Assembly (NCBI GenBank): GCA_035685165.1
Contig: DASRBI010000021.1
Span: 69,134-133,133 of the forward strand
Source of the DNA: DATFDN01 sp035685165
GTDB taxonomy: Bacteria > Pseudomonadota > Alphaproteobacteria > Acetobacterales > Acetobacteraceae
Direction: 5' to 3'
Length of the DNA: 64,000 nucleotides
The notes below the pieces were generated by a model. The model saw nothing but the letters and a program-made list of their open reading frames with translations, made no database searches and was not told the DNA's origin. Numbering within the stretch: the first letter of the stretch is position 1; each line of letters starts with the position of its first letter. Of the stretch, positions 16,382 to 23,648 are shown one piece after another. The translations under genes were made by a program, and so were the position numbers.

Positions 16382-16836
16382 GAGCGGAACAGCGCCTACG
16401 GGAGCTCGGCGTCACACTCCCGCCGCCGCCGCAGCCACTCGGTACCTACGTGCCGTACCGGCTGGCGGGAAATCTGCTGTTCCTCTCCGGCGTCGGCCCG
16501 CGGCGCGGCGATGAGACGATGATCACTGGCAAGGTAGGTGCCGAGGTGACGCTGGAGAGCGCCATCGAGGCCGCGCGCCTGTGCGGCCTCAACCTGCTTG
16601 CCAATACGCGCGCCGCGCTCGGCTCGCTCGACCGGGTGGAGACGGTGCTGAAAGTGCTTGGCATGGTGAACGCCACGCCCGAATTCGGCCAGCACCCCGA
16701 AGTCCTCAACGGCTGTACCGGACTGTTCGTGGAGGTGTTCGGCGATAGCGGACGGCCGGCCCGGTCGGCGGTCGGGATGCACAGCCTGCCCCGCAATATC
16801 GCGGTCGAGGTCGAGGCGATCCTGCTGGTCCGCTGA
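16378..16836 (+). CDS. RidA/YjgF-family protein coupled to the nitrile hydratase-like genes
   Basis: 152-residue member of the Rid superfamily, whose best-known members hydrolyse reactive enamines/imines to release ammonia. The family core is complete: LFLSGVGPRRGD, ARLCGLNLLANTRAALGSLDRVETVLKVLGMV, and the C-terminal PARSAVGMHSLPRNIAVEVEAI, which keeps the substrate-binding Arg. The start I choose is TTG at 16378, overlapping the previous stop as TTGA; this gives the known N-terminus RAEQRLRELGVTLPPPPQPLG. The tight coupling to the metal hydratase genes suggests a role with their ammonia- or amide-producing reaction, but this is inference. Confidence 0.88.
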   Translation: MRAEQRLRELGVTLPPPPQPLGTYVPYRLAGNLLFLSGVGPRRGDETMITGKVGAEVTLESAIEAARLCGLNLLANTRAALGSLDRVETVLKVLGMVNATPEFGQHPEVLNGCTGLFVEVFGDSGRPARSAVGMHSLPRNIAVEVEAILLVR

Positions 16837-16863
16837 GCAGCGCCACCGCGCCGAGCCGCGCGG

Positions 16864-16878
16864 TAAACCGGGCATTAA
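16864..16878. promoter_or_regulatory. Near-consensus CtrA-type box
   Basis: TAAA-N7-TTAA followed by C, one mismatch from the CtrA consensus TTAA-N7-TTAAC, lies 125 bases upstream of the unrecognised gene at 17004. A perfect inverted repeat ccgccgg/ccggcgg (16953-16968) lies between the two. One-mismatch matches occur by chance, so this is tentative. Confidence 0.25.
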
Positions 16879-17003
16879 CCTTTCCGCGCTAGGATCGGTT
16901 GGCCGCGCCGCAGGTGCGCCCGCGCACCCGGCCGCCCTGACCAGCGGCGAACCCGCCGGCACCGGCGGCACGCCATGGCGCGTTTCAAGACCGGAGATCA
17001 GAG

Positions 17004-17579
17004 ATGAACTTTTCCCCGCCGCCGGGCAGCCGGCCGCGTGACCCATCGTCGTTCGTCATCGCCGCCTTGATGATCGGGTTCAGCGCCGATCTCGTCACCC
17101 GCAACGGCATGATTGCCGCCGCCGCGGCCGGGGCCACGGCCCTGTTCGGCGGGCTGACGCACAAGGCGCGCCGGAAGTGCAAACCCGTGGTCCCACCGAC
17201 CCTCGCGGTCGGCCCGAAGGCGCCCAAAGCTCCCCCGTCGGCGCTGTTCGCCCTGTCGCTCATGCTTGGTGGCTTTATGGCGGGGTGCGCGCCGACGCAC
17301 ACCACGACAGTGCAGCAGAATGCCGTGCGAACGCTACAAGGGATGTGCAAGATCGACGCGACCTATCAGCCGGTAGCGGTGCAGGTCGTGAGCGGCCTCT
17401 TGCCCGTGGTCGGCGCCGCGGGCGGCGCGGTGACGGCTGCCGCGGCCGGGGTCGGCGCGGCGGCCGCCGTCGATCAGGCGGCGATCCACCCGCTGATCGT
17501 GCAGGCCTGTCAGTCGCTCGGCGGCGTGGCGGTTCACGCCGCTCCGAACGGAACCGGCGCCCAAGCAGCCGGTTCGTAA
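17004..17579 (+). CDS. Unrecognised membrane/lipoprotein-like protein
   Basis: 191 residues; I do not recognise the family. Residues about 16-50 form a hydrophobic region (SFVIAALMIGFSADL, then MIAAAAAGATALFGG). A basic, Pro-rich stretch (54-78) follows. Then comes a second hydrophobic run with an internal lipobox-like LGGFMAGC ending at Cys95, and an Ala/Gly/Val-rich half (about 120-165). A membrane segment followed by a lipobox is odd in one protein; the pattern resembles two overlapping lysis-type genes (holin and lipoprotein) fused or read through. A ribosome-site-like CGGAG precedes the ATG. It sits just upstream of tRNA-Thr, a frequent integration site, but no integrase is present. Confidence 0.55.
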   Translation: MNFSPPPGSRPRDPSSFVIAALMIGFSADLVTRNGMIAAAAAGATALFGGLTHKARRKCKPVVPPTLAVGPKAPKAPPSALFALSLMLGGFMAGCAPTHTTTVQQNAVRTLQGMCKIDATYQPVAVQVVSGLLPVVGAAGGAVTAAAAGVGAAAAVDQAAIHPLIVQACQSLGGVAVHAAPNGTGAQAAGS

Positions 17580-17682
17580 GGACCGGCTTGCCTGCCTTTC
17601 GAGTGTCGCTGTGCGATCCGGCATCGCCTGGGCCGGGGTTGCGCGGCGGCGTTCGGAAGCCTATGGGCTGGCCAAGTCTTCT

Positions 17683-17757
<75 letters not shown>

Positions 17758-17793
17758 GTCGCACTAGCCTCGCGGGGCGGGATCAACGAGAAC

Positions 17794-18282
17794 ATGAACG
17801 ACTCGCCGGCCACGGCTGAAGATTTCGCTTCGGCTGAAGATTTCGCTTCGCTTCGCCTCGACCAGCAACTTTGTTTCGGCCTCTACGCCGCCACCAACGC
17901 GATCATCCGCGCCTATCGCCCGCTGCTTGCCGATCTCGGGGTCACCTACTCGCAATATCTTGTGCTGATGGCGCTATGGGAGCGAGACCGGCGCACGGTC
18001 TCCGAGCTCGGCCGCGAGCTGATGCTCGATTCCGGCACCCTTACGCCGCTGCTCAAGCGCATGGAGGCGGCAGGCCTCGTGCATCGACGCCGACGCGCCG
18101 AGGACGAGCGGGAAGTCGAGATCGGCCTTACCGAAACGGCCCGGCATCTACGCCGCCGGGCGCTTGAGGTGCGCCGCCACATCGTCTGCCAGCTCGGAAT
18201 TGGCGATGCCGATATCGCCCGGCTGCGCGCCGACCTGAATGAGGTCATCCAGGCGCTGAACGACGCGGCGGCAACCGCCTGA
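17794..18282 (+). CDS. MarR-family regulator, OhrR-like
   Basis: 162-residue winged-helix repressor. The N-terminal LDQQLCFGLYAATNAIIRAYRPLLADLGVTYSQYLVLMALWE is typical of OhrR, with the single peroxide-sensing Cys (Cys30 here) in the expected place; the recognition region LMLDSGTLTPLLKRMEAAGLVHRRR and the wing DEREVEIGLTE follow. OhrR proteins repress the organic-hydroperoxide resistance gene ohr and release DNA when the Cys is oxidised; no ohr gene is in this window. The N-terminus carries a duplicated AEDFAS encoded by an exact 18-bp tandem repeat. The 19 N-terminal residues before LDQQ look unstructured and a later start is possible. Confidence 0.88.
   Translation: MNDSPATAEDFASAEDFASLRLDQQLCFGLYAATNAIIRAYRPLLADLGVTYSQYLVLMALWERDRRTVSELGRELMLDSGTLTPLLKRMEAAGLVHRRRRAEDEREVEIGLTETARHLRRRALEVRRHIVCQLGIGDADIARLRADLNEVIQALNDAAATA
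17813..17848 (+). repeat. Perfect 18-bp tandem duplication in the MarR gene
   Basis: The unit cggctgaagatttcgctt occurs at 17813-17830 and again at 17831-17848 with no change. It duplicates six residues (AEDFAS) near the N-terminus without breaking the frame. Identical copies suggest a recent slippage event. Confidence 0.9.
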
Positions 18283-18325
18283 GGCGCCGGAAGGGCTCGG
18301 CCGCGGGCCGGCCCGGCGCCCCCAC

Positions 18326-19546
18326 CTACTCGGCCGCCAGCGTCTCCGCGTGGTGGGTCCGCGCCACCTGAACCGAGTTGGGGCCAAACCGTTCGCGGAA
18401 AGGCGCGGTGTCGATCTCCTCGAGCTCGATCTCGCGCGCCAGAACCTTGCGCTTCCATTCCTCGTGGGCGGGGATGTTGGCGTGGAACTCCGGCATCACC
18501 TCTCGGGCGAACAGCTCCAGGCTCTCGCAGATATGCTGGTGCGTGTTGCGGCCGGCCTGATTGAGCAGGATCACGCTGTCGATGTTCGAGGTCTCGAACC
18601 GGCGGAGCTTGCGCCGGATCGTCTCGGGCGATCCGATCAGCCCGCCTGAAAGCGCGCGCGCCTGCGCCTCGGGGTTCTCTTTCTTCCATTTGTTGTATTC
18701 GTCCCACAGGCTCACCGTACCGGGCTTGGCGCGGGCGCGACCGGCGGAGTCGTTGAAATAGCGCAGCGCGAACTGGAAGAAGGTGATGCCGTCGGCGCGC
18801 CGCCGCGCCTCCTCGTCGGTTTCGGCGCACATGAAGTAGGTGACGATCGCGATGTTCGGATTGGTCGGGTAGTCGGCGAGCTTGTCGAGCCGCTTGGTCA
18901 ATGAGTTATAGTAGGCGTGCACCCAGGCATAGGCCGCCTCGGCGCTGAGGAACTGGAACCCCAAAGCCCCCATGCCGCGCCGCCCGGCCATCTCGATCGT
19001 CTCAAGTTGCGAGCAGGCCACCCAAACGGGCGGCATCGGCTTCTGCACCGGCTTGGGCAGCACGTTGCGAAGCGGGAACTTGAAATAGGGCCCCTCGTAT
19101 TCCCAGCCCTCGTGCGTGAACATCGGCATCACGCAGCGCACCCCGTCCTCCCAGACCGCGCGCTTCTCTTCCATCGTGCGGCCGAACGGTTCGAGTTCGG
19201 TGATCGAGGCGGACTCGCCGATCCCAAACTCGACGCGCCCGTTGCTCACCAGATCGAGGCATGACACGCGCTCGGCGACGCGGGCGGGATGGTTGGTGGT
19301 GAGCTGGATGATGCCGTGGCCGAGGCGGATCTTTTTGGTCCGCTGGCTGGCCGCCGCCAGGAACACCTCGGGCGCCGGGGAATGGGAGTATTCCTCCAGG
19401 AAGTGGTGCTCCACTTCCCAGGCGTAGTCGTAACCGAGCCGATCAGCGAGCTCCACTTGATCGAGTGCGTTCTGATAAAGCCGCCGCTCGTCGTCCGGCC
19501 CCCACGGGCGAGGTATCTGCAGCTCGTAGAAGATCCCGAATTTCAT
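18326..19546 (-). CDS. LLM-class flavin-dependent monooxygenase
   Basis: Bacterial-luciferase-like oxidoreductase of 406 residues that would use reduced FMN and oxygen. The family TIM-barrel is visible: MKFGIFYELQIPRPW start, AWEVEHHFLEEYSHSPAPEVFLAAASQRTKKIRLGHGI, then NHPARVAERVSCLDLVSNGRVEFGIGES, and PPVWVACSQLETIEMAGRRGMG. The ATG at 19546 is chosen because the barrel begins there; the 135-base extension upstream is Arg-rich and unlike the family. It stands alone, convergent with the OhrR-like regulator and divergent from rpsB. The substrate is unknown. Confidence 0.88.
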   Translation of the reverse strand: MKFGIFYELQIPRPWGPDDERRLYQNALDQVELADRLGYDYAWEVEHHFLEEYSHSPAPEVFLAAASQRTKKIRLGHGIIQLTTNHPARVAERVSCLDLVSNGRVEFGIGESASITELEPFGRTMEEKRAVWEDGVRCVMPMFTHEGWEYEGPYFKFPLRNVLPKPVQKPMPPVWVACSQLETIEMAGRRGMGALGFQFLSAEAAYAWVHAYYNSLTKRLDKLADYPTNPNIAIVTYFMCAETDEEARRRADGITFFQFALRYFNDSAGRARAKPGTVSLWDEYNKWKKENPEAQARALSGGLIGSPETIRRKLRRFETSNIDSVILLNQAGRNTHQHICESLELFAREVMPEFHANIPAHEEWKRKVLAREIELEEIDTAPFRERFGPNSVQVARTHHAETLAAE

Positions 19547-19652
19547 CGCCGCTCTCCGGCAGTCATTCCTACTCGCCGGTAGCCTGCGGCGGCGCGCGCG
19601 CCGCGTCAATGTCGGCTTGCCAACGCCGAGCGCCTCCGCCATATCCGGCCCG

Positions 19653-19711
19653 CCGGCCGCCCTCGGCGGCCGGTAATTCACACGCGGGGCGCCTTTCCCG
19701 GCTTGGCCGGG
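19653..19711 (+). promoter_or_regulatory. Two consecutive strong hairpins in the rpsB upstream region
   Basis: ccggccgcc-ctc-ggcggccgg (19653-19673) is a perfect 9-bp stem with a 3-base loop. cccggc-ttg-gccggg (19697-19711) is a perfect 6-bp stem. Both lie 65-123 bases upstream of the rpsB ATG. They could be leader RNA structures for S2-mediated autoregulation, or the first could separate the divergent LLM gene from rpsB. No T-run follows either, so I do not call a terminator. Confidence 0.35.
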
Positions 19712-19775
19712 TCCGGTGCCTATTCAGCGTTGGCCCCGCGGAGGCAGAACCGGACGACAGGAAAGGAGCCGCCCC

Positions 19776-20558
19776 ATGGCGATGCCCGATTTCTCTTTGC
19801 GCCAATTGCTCGAGGCTGGGGTTCACTTCGGCCATCATACGCGCCGCTGGAACCCGCGCATGGCGCCGTACCTGTTCGGGGTACGGAACCAGGTTCACAT
19901 CATAGACTTGCAGCAGACCGTGCCCATGCTGGATCGCGCGCTGCGCGCCGTGCGTGACGTGGTCGCAGCCGGCGGGCGCGTGCTGTTCGTCGGCACCAAG
20001 CGGGCCGCCGCTGACATCGTCGCCGACGCCGCCAAGCGGTGCGGGCAGTACTACATCAACCACCGCTGGCTCGGCGGCACCCTGACCAACTGGAAAACGA
20101 TCACCGCGAGCCTCAAGCGCCTGCGCCAGATCGAGGAGATGCTGGGCGGCGAAACCCAGGGCCTCACCAAGAAGGAGCTGCTCAACCTCTCGCGCGAGCG
20201 CGACAAGCTGGAGCGCGCACTGGGCGGCATCAAGGACATGGGCGGCCTGCCGGACATCCTGTTCATCATCGACACGAACAAGGAGAAGCTCGCCGTTGAA
20301 GAGGCGACCAAGCTCCGCATCCCGGTCGTGGCGGTGCTGGACTCCAATTCGGACCCGCGCGGCGTCACCTATCCGATCCCGGGGAACGACGATGCGATTC
20401 GGGCGATCAGCCTCTATTGCGATCTGGTCGCGGGCGCGGTGCTCGACGGGATTAGCGCCGAGCTGGCCGGCAGCGGCGCCGATGTGGGCGCCCTGCCCGA
20501 ACTGCCGCCCGAGACGACCTCGGAGGTTGAGGGCGGGGCCGAGCACGCCCAGGCCTGA
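19776..20558 (+). CDS. rpsB: 30S ribosomal protein S2
   Basis: Small-subunit protein bound late in assembly and needed for S1 binding. The 260-residue protein has the S2 hallmarks: SLRQLLEAGVHFGHHTRRWNPRMAPYLFG, LFVGTKRAAADIVADAA, YYINHRWLGGTLTNWKTI, GIKDMGGLPDILFIIDTNKEKLAVEEA and IPVVAVLDSNSDP. The acidic C-terminal tail (EVEGGAEHAQA) is variable in the family. The ATG at 19776 follows AAAGGAG by 7 bases; an earlier ATG at 19716 would add a non-homologous Arg-rich extension. It heads the operon rpsB-tsf, followed by pyrH-frr-uppS-cdsA-dxr-rseP. Confidence 0.97.
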   Translation: MAMPDFSLRQLLEAGVHFGHHTRRWNPRMAPYLFGVRNQVHIIDLQQTVPMLDRALRAVRDVVAAGGRVLFVGTKRAAADIVADAAKRCGQYYINHRWLGGTLTNWKTITASLKRLRQIEEMLGGETQGLTKKELLNLSRERDKLERALGGIKDMGGLPDILFIIDTNKEKLAVEEATKLRIPVVAVLDSNSDPRGVTYPIPGNDDAIRAISLYCDLVAGAVLDGISAELAGSGADVGALPELPPETTSEVEGGAEHAQA

Positions 20559-20579
20559 CGGACGACGACGGAGCGACAC

Positions 20580-21488
20580 ATGGCCGACATCACGGCTGCC
20601 TTGGTGAAGGACCTGCGCGAAAAGACCGGCGCGGGGATGATGGACTGCAAGCGGGCGCTGACCGAAACCGGCGGGGACCTGGAAGCCGCGGTCGATTGGC
20701 TACGCGCCAAGGGCCTGTCGGCGGCGGCCAAGAAGTCGGGCCGCGTGGCCGCCGAGGGCTTGATTGGCGTCGCCTCCGAGCCGCGGCGCGCGGCGATGGT
20801 GGAGGTCAACGCCGAGACCGATTTCGTCGCCCGCAACGAGCAGTTCCAGGACTTCGTCACTCAGGTGACGAAGCTCGCGCTCAAGGTCGGCGAGGGTGTG
20901 GAGGCACTCAAGGCCGCCGCCTACCCGGGTGGCGGCACGGTCGCCGAGCGGCTCACCAACCTCGTCGCGACCATCGGCGAGAACATGTCGATCCGCCGCG
21001 TCCGGGTGCTCGGGATCGACCAGGGCGCGGTCGCCACGTACGTGCACCAGGCCCTCAAGCCAGGGCTCGGCAAGATCGGGGTGCTGGTGGCGATCAAGGC
21101 GCCATCGGAGCTGGAGGGGCTGGAGCTGCTGGGCCGGCAGGTCGGGATGCACATCGCCGCAACGGGGCCGGATGCGATCGACATCGACGGCGTCGATCCG
21201 GCCGCGCTCGAGCGGGAGAAGGCGATCCTCACCGAGCAGGCGCGCGCCTCGGGCAAACCCGATGCGATCATCGCCAAGATGGTCGAAGGCCGTATCCGCA
21301 AATACTACGAGGAAGTGGTCCTGCTGGAGCAGGTCTGGGTCCATGACAGCGAGAGCCGGGTCCGCGCGGTGCTGAAGAAGGCGGGCGCCGAGGTGGCGGC
21401 GTTCGCGCGGTTCCGGCTGGGCGAGGGCGTGGACAAGCCGCAAGGCCCGGATTTCGCAGCGGAAGTGGCGGCGGCGGCCAGGTCCTGA
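20580..21488 (+). CDS. tsf: Elongation factor Ts
   Basis: Guanine-nucleotide exchange factor that releases GDP from EF-Tu. The 302-residue protein has the UBA-like start ITAALVKDLREKTGAGMMDCKRALTETGGDLEAAVDWLR, AEGLIGVASEPRRAAMVEVNAETDFVARNEQF, the core domain MHIAATGPDAIDIDGVDPAAL, and KMVEGRIRKYYEEVVLLEQ. It lies 21 bases after rpsB, in the same operon, as almost everywhere in bacteria. Confidence 0.97.
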   Translation: MADITAALVKDLREKTGAGMMDCKRALTETGGDLEAAVDWLRAKGLSAAAKKSGRVAAEGLIGVASEPRRAAMVEVNAETDFVARNEQFQDFVTQVTKLALKVGEGVEALKAAAYPGGGTVAERLTNLVATIGENMSIRRVRVLGIDQGAVATYVHQALKPGLGKIGVLVAIKAPSELEGLELLGRQVGMHIAATGPDAIDIDGVDPAALEREKAILTEQARASGKPDAIIAKMVEGRIRKYYEEVVLLEQVWVHDSESRVRAVLKKAGAEVAAFARFRLGEGVDKPQGPDFAAEVAAAARS

Positions 21489-21513
21489 GCCGGCGCGATG
21501 GCCCGGCGGTCGC

Positions 21514-21542
21514 TTGTGACCACCAGGGCACGCCACTATAGC
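21514..21542 (+). promoter_or_regulatory. Possible promoter of pyrH
   Basis: TTGTGA (21514-21519) and TATAGC (21537-21542) are spaced 17 bases, 32 bases upstream of the pyrH ATG, in the only gap of notable size (85 bases) within the rpsB to rseP series. Each box matches the consensus at four of six positions. Confidence 0.42.
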
Positions 21543-21573
21543 TTGCGGCGCTCCTTGGAAAGCTCCGCCGACG

Positions 21574-22299
21574 ATGCCGCATGATCCTGTCTATAAGCGC
21601 GTCCTGCTGAAAATCTCCGGCGAGGCGCTGATGGGCCGGCGGGAGTACGGGCTCGACACCGAGAAGGTGAAATCAATCGCCACCGATATCGGCGCGGTGC
21701 ACGCGATGGGCGTGGAAGTCTGCGCGGTGATCGGCGGAGGCAACATCTTCCGCGGCGTCTCCGCCGCCGCCTCCGGGATGGATCGGGCGCAGGCGGACTA
21801 TATCGGGATGTTGGCCACCGTGATGAACGCGCTCGCCATGCAAAGCGCGCTCGAACGCCGCGACATCCCGACCCGCGTACAGTCCGCGATCCCCATGTCG
21901 TCGGTGTGCGAGCCCTATATCCGCCGGCGCGCCGAGCGCCACATGGAGAAGGGGCGCGTCGTCATCTTCGCCGCCGGGACGGGCAATCCGTTCTTCACCA
22001 CCGATACGGCGGCGGCGCTGCGCGCGGCAGAGATGGAGTGCGACGCGCTGTTCAAGGGCACACAGGTCGATGGGGTTTATTCGGCCGATCCGCGCCAGAC
22101 GCCGGACGCGGCGCGCTACGAGGAGCTGACCTATCAGGACGTGCTCGCCAACCAGCTCGCGGTGATGGACGCCGCCGCGATCAGCCTTTCGCGCGAGAAC
22201 GGGCTGCCGATCGTCGTTTTCAACATCCATGCTCCGGGCGCCTTCGCGGCAGTAATCCGCGGCGAGGGCCGTTTCACCCGGATCGTCGAGCGGCGCTGA
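21574..22299 (+). CDS. pyrH: UMP kinase
   Basis: Hexameric amino-acid-kinase-fold enzyme that phosphorylates UMP to UDP with ATP, feedback-inhibited by UTP. The 241-residue protein has RVLLKISGEALMG (phosphate loop, about 10-21), VCAVIGGGNIFRGV (about 49-62), the ADYIGMLATVMNALAMQ helix, GTGNPFFTTDTAAALRAAE and LFKGTQVDGVYSADPR, all typical. It is followed by frr after 21 bases. Confidence 0.97.
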   Translation: MPHDPVYKRVLLKISGEALMGRREYGLDTEKVKSIATDIGAVHAMGVEVCAVIGGGNIFRGVSAAASGMDRAQADYIGMLATVMNALAMQSALERRDIPTRVQSAIPMSSVCEPYIRRRAERHMEKGRVVIFAAGTGNPFFTTDTAAALRAAEMECDALFKGTQVDGVYSADPRQTPDAARYEELTYQDVLANQLAVMDAAAISLSRENGLPIVVFNIHAPGAFAAVIRGEGRFTRIVERR

Positions 22300-22320
22300 G
22301 CGCGCCGGGGAGGAACCGAG

Positions 22321-22887
22321 ATGCCGGCCGACCTCAAGACCCTGAAGCAGGACCTGACCCGCCGGATGGACGGCGCGTTGGAAACCTTGCGCCGGGAGTT
22401 CGCCGGGCTCCGCACCGGACGGGCGAACCCGGGTTTGCTCGAGCCGGTGAAGGTGCACGCCTACGGCGGCGACGTGCCGATCAATCAGGTCGGCAACATC
22501 GCGGTCCCCGAGCCACGGATGCTGACCGTGCAGGTATGGGACCGCTCGCTGGTCGGGGCGGTGGAGAAGGCCATCCGCGATGCCGGGCTCGGCCTCAATC
22601 CGGCAGCCGACGGGCAAACCGTGCGCGTGCCGATCCCGCAGCTCACCACCGAGCGCCGCAACGAGCTCGTCAAACTCGCGCACAAATACGCCGAAGGCGC
22701 CCGGGTCGCGGTGCGCGCGGTTCGGCGCGACGGCATGGAGCAGATCAAGACCCATGAGAAAAAGCACGAAATCGGCGAGGATGTCGGTAAGACCTGGCAC
22801 GATGAGGTGCAGAAGCTGACCGACGACTATATCAAGCGGGTCGATACCGCGCTCGCCGAGAAGGAAAAGGACATAAGGCAGGTCTGA
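22321..22887 (+). CDS. frr: Ribosome recycling factor
   Basis: Splits post-termination ribosomes together with EF-G. The 188-residue tRNA-mimic protein is of usual length. Motifs: LRREFAGLRTGRANPGLLEPVKVHAYGGDVPINQVGNI (about 23-60), VWDRSLVGAVEKAI, IPQLTTERRNELVKLAHKYAEGARVAVRAVRRDGM and the C-terminal ADTALAEKEKDIRQV-like helix. Its ribosome site GGGAGGAA lies 5 bases before the ATG. It is part of the pyrH-frr-uppS series. Confidence 0.97.
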   Translation: MPADLKTLKQDLTRRMDGALETLRREFAGLRTGRANPGLLEPVKVHAYGGDVPINQVGNIAVPEPRMLTVQVWDRSLVGAVEKAIRDAGLGLNPAADGQTVRVPIPQLTTERRNELVKLAHKYAEGARVAVRAVRRDGMEQIKTHEKKHEIGEDVGKTWHDEVQKLTDDYIKRVDTALAEKEKDIRQV

Positions 22888-22897
22888 GCGCGCGATC

Positions 22898-23644
22898 GTG
22901 TCCGCCGCCCGCCCCGCGCTCCCCGCCGTCCCGGCGGCTGCGCTGCTCCCCCGGCACGTCGCCATCATCATGGACGGCAACGGCCGCTGGGCCACCGCGC
23001 GGCGGCTCCCGCGCGCCGCCGGCCATCACGAGGGCGGGCGCGCCGTGCGCCGAGCGGTGGAAGCGGCGATCCGGCACGGTATCCCCTGGCTCACGCTCTA
23101 CGCCTTCAGCAGCGAGAACTGGCGCCGCCCGGCAAGCGAGCTGATCGACCTGACGAGCCTGCTGCGGCAATACATCCGCAGCGAATTGGACGAGTTCCAT
23201 GACGCGGGGGTTCGCCTCAGGGTGATCGGGGAACTGGAACGGTTCGACCCCGACATCCAGGCCGATCTGGCGATGGCGCAGAGGCGAACGGCCGGGAACG
23301 GCAAGCTCAATCTCATCGTCGCTCTCTCCTACGGCGCGCGGGGGGAGATCGTCGGCGCCGCCCGGCGCGCGGCGGAACTGGCGGCGGCTGGCAGGCTCGA
23401 CCCCGCGACGCTGGATGATGCGGTGTTTGCCTCCATGCTGCTGACGGCAGACATTCCCGACCCCGACCTGCTGATCCGAACCTCCGGCGAGCAACGGCTC
23501 TCCAATTTCCTTCTCTGGCAGGCGGCCTATTCGGAGCTCGTGTTCCTCGACGTGCTGTGGCCGGATTTCGGCGAGCAGCATTTCGCCGCGGCACTCGCCG
23601 AGTTCGCCCGGCGCGAACGCCGATTCGGCGGCCGTCCTGGCTGA
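22898..23644 (+). CDS. uppS: Undecaprenyl diphosphate synthase (cis-prenyltransferase)
   Basis: Extends farnesyl diphosphate with eight isoprene units in cis to make the C55 carrier lipid for peptidoglycan and LPS O-antigen. The 248-residue protein has the catalytic HVAIIMDGNGRWATAR (Asp about 29), YAFSSENWRRP, the YGARGEIV motif, DLLIRTSGEQRLSNFLLWQAAYSELVF. The start is GTG, 10 bases after frr. The nearby dxr, and dxs, ispA and ispH at 30-34 kb, supply its precursors. Confidence 0.96.
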   Translation: MSAARPALPAVPAAALLPRHVAIIMDGNGRWATARRLPRAAGHHEGGRAVRRAVEAAIRHGIPWLTLYAFSSENWRRPASELIDLTSLLRQYIRSELDEFHDAGVRLRVIGELERFDPDIQADLAMAQRRTAGNGKLNLIVALSYGARGEIVGAARRAAELAAAGRLDPATLDDAVFASMLLTADIPDPDLLIRTSGEQRLSNFLLWQAAYSELVFLDVLWPDFGEQHFAAALAEFARRERRFGGRPG

Positions 23645-23648
23645 GCGG

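Noticed and set aside
21673..22995. Long minus-strand frame opposite pyrH and frr
   Set aside because: Antisense shadow of two conserved genes; no motif and wrong codon bias.
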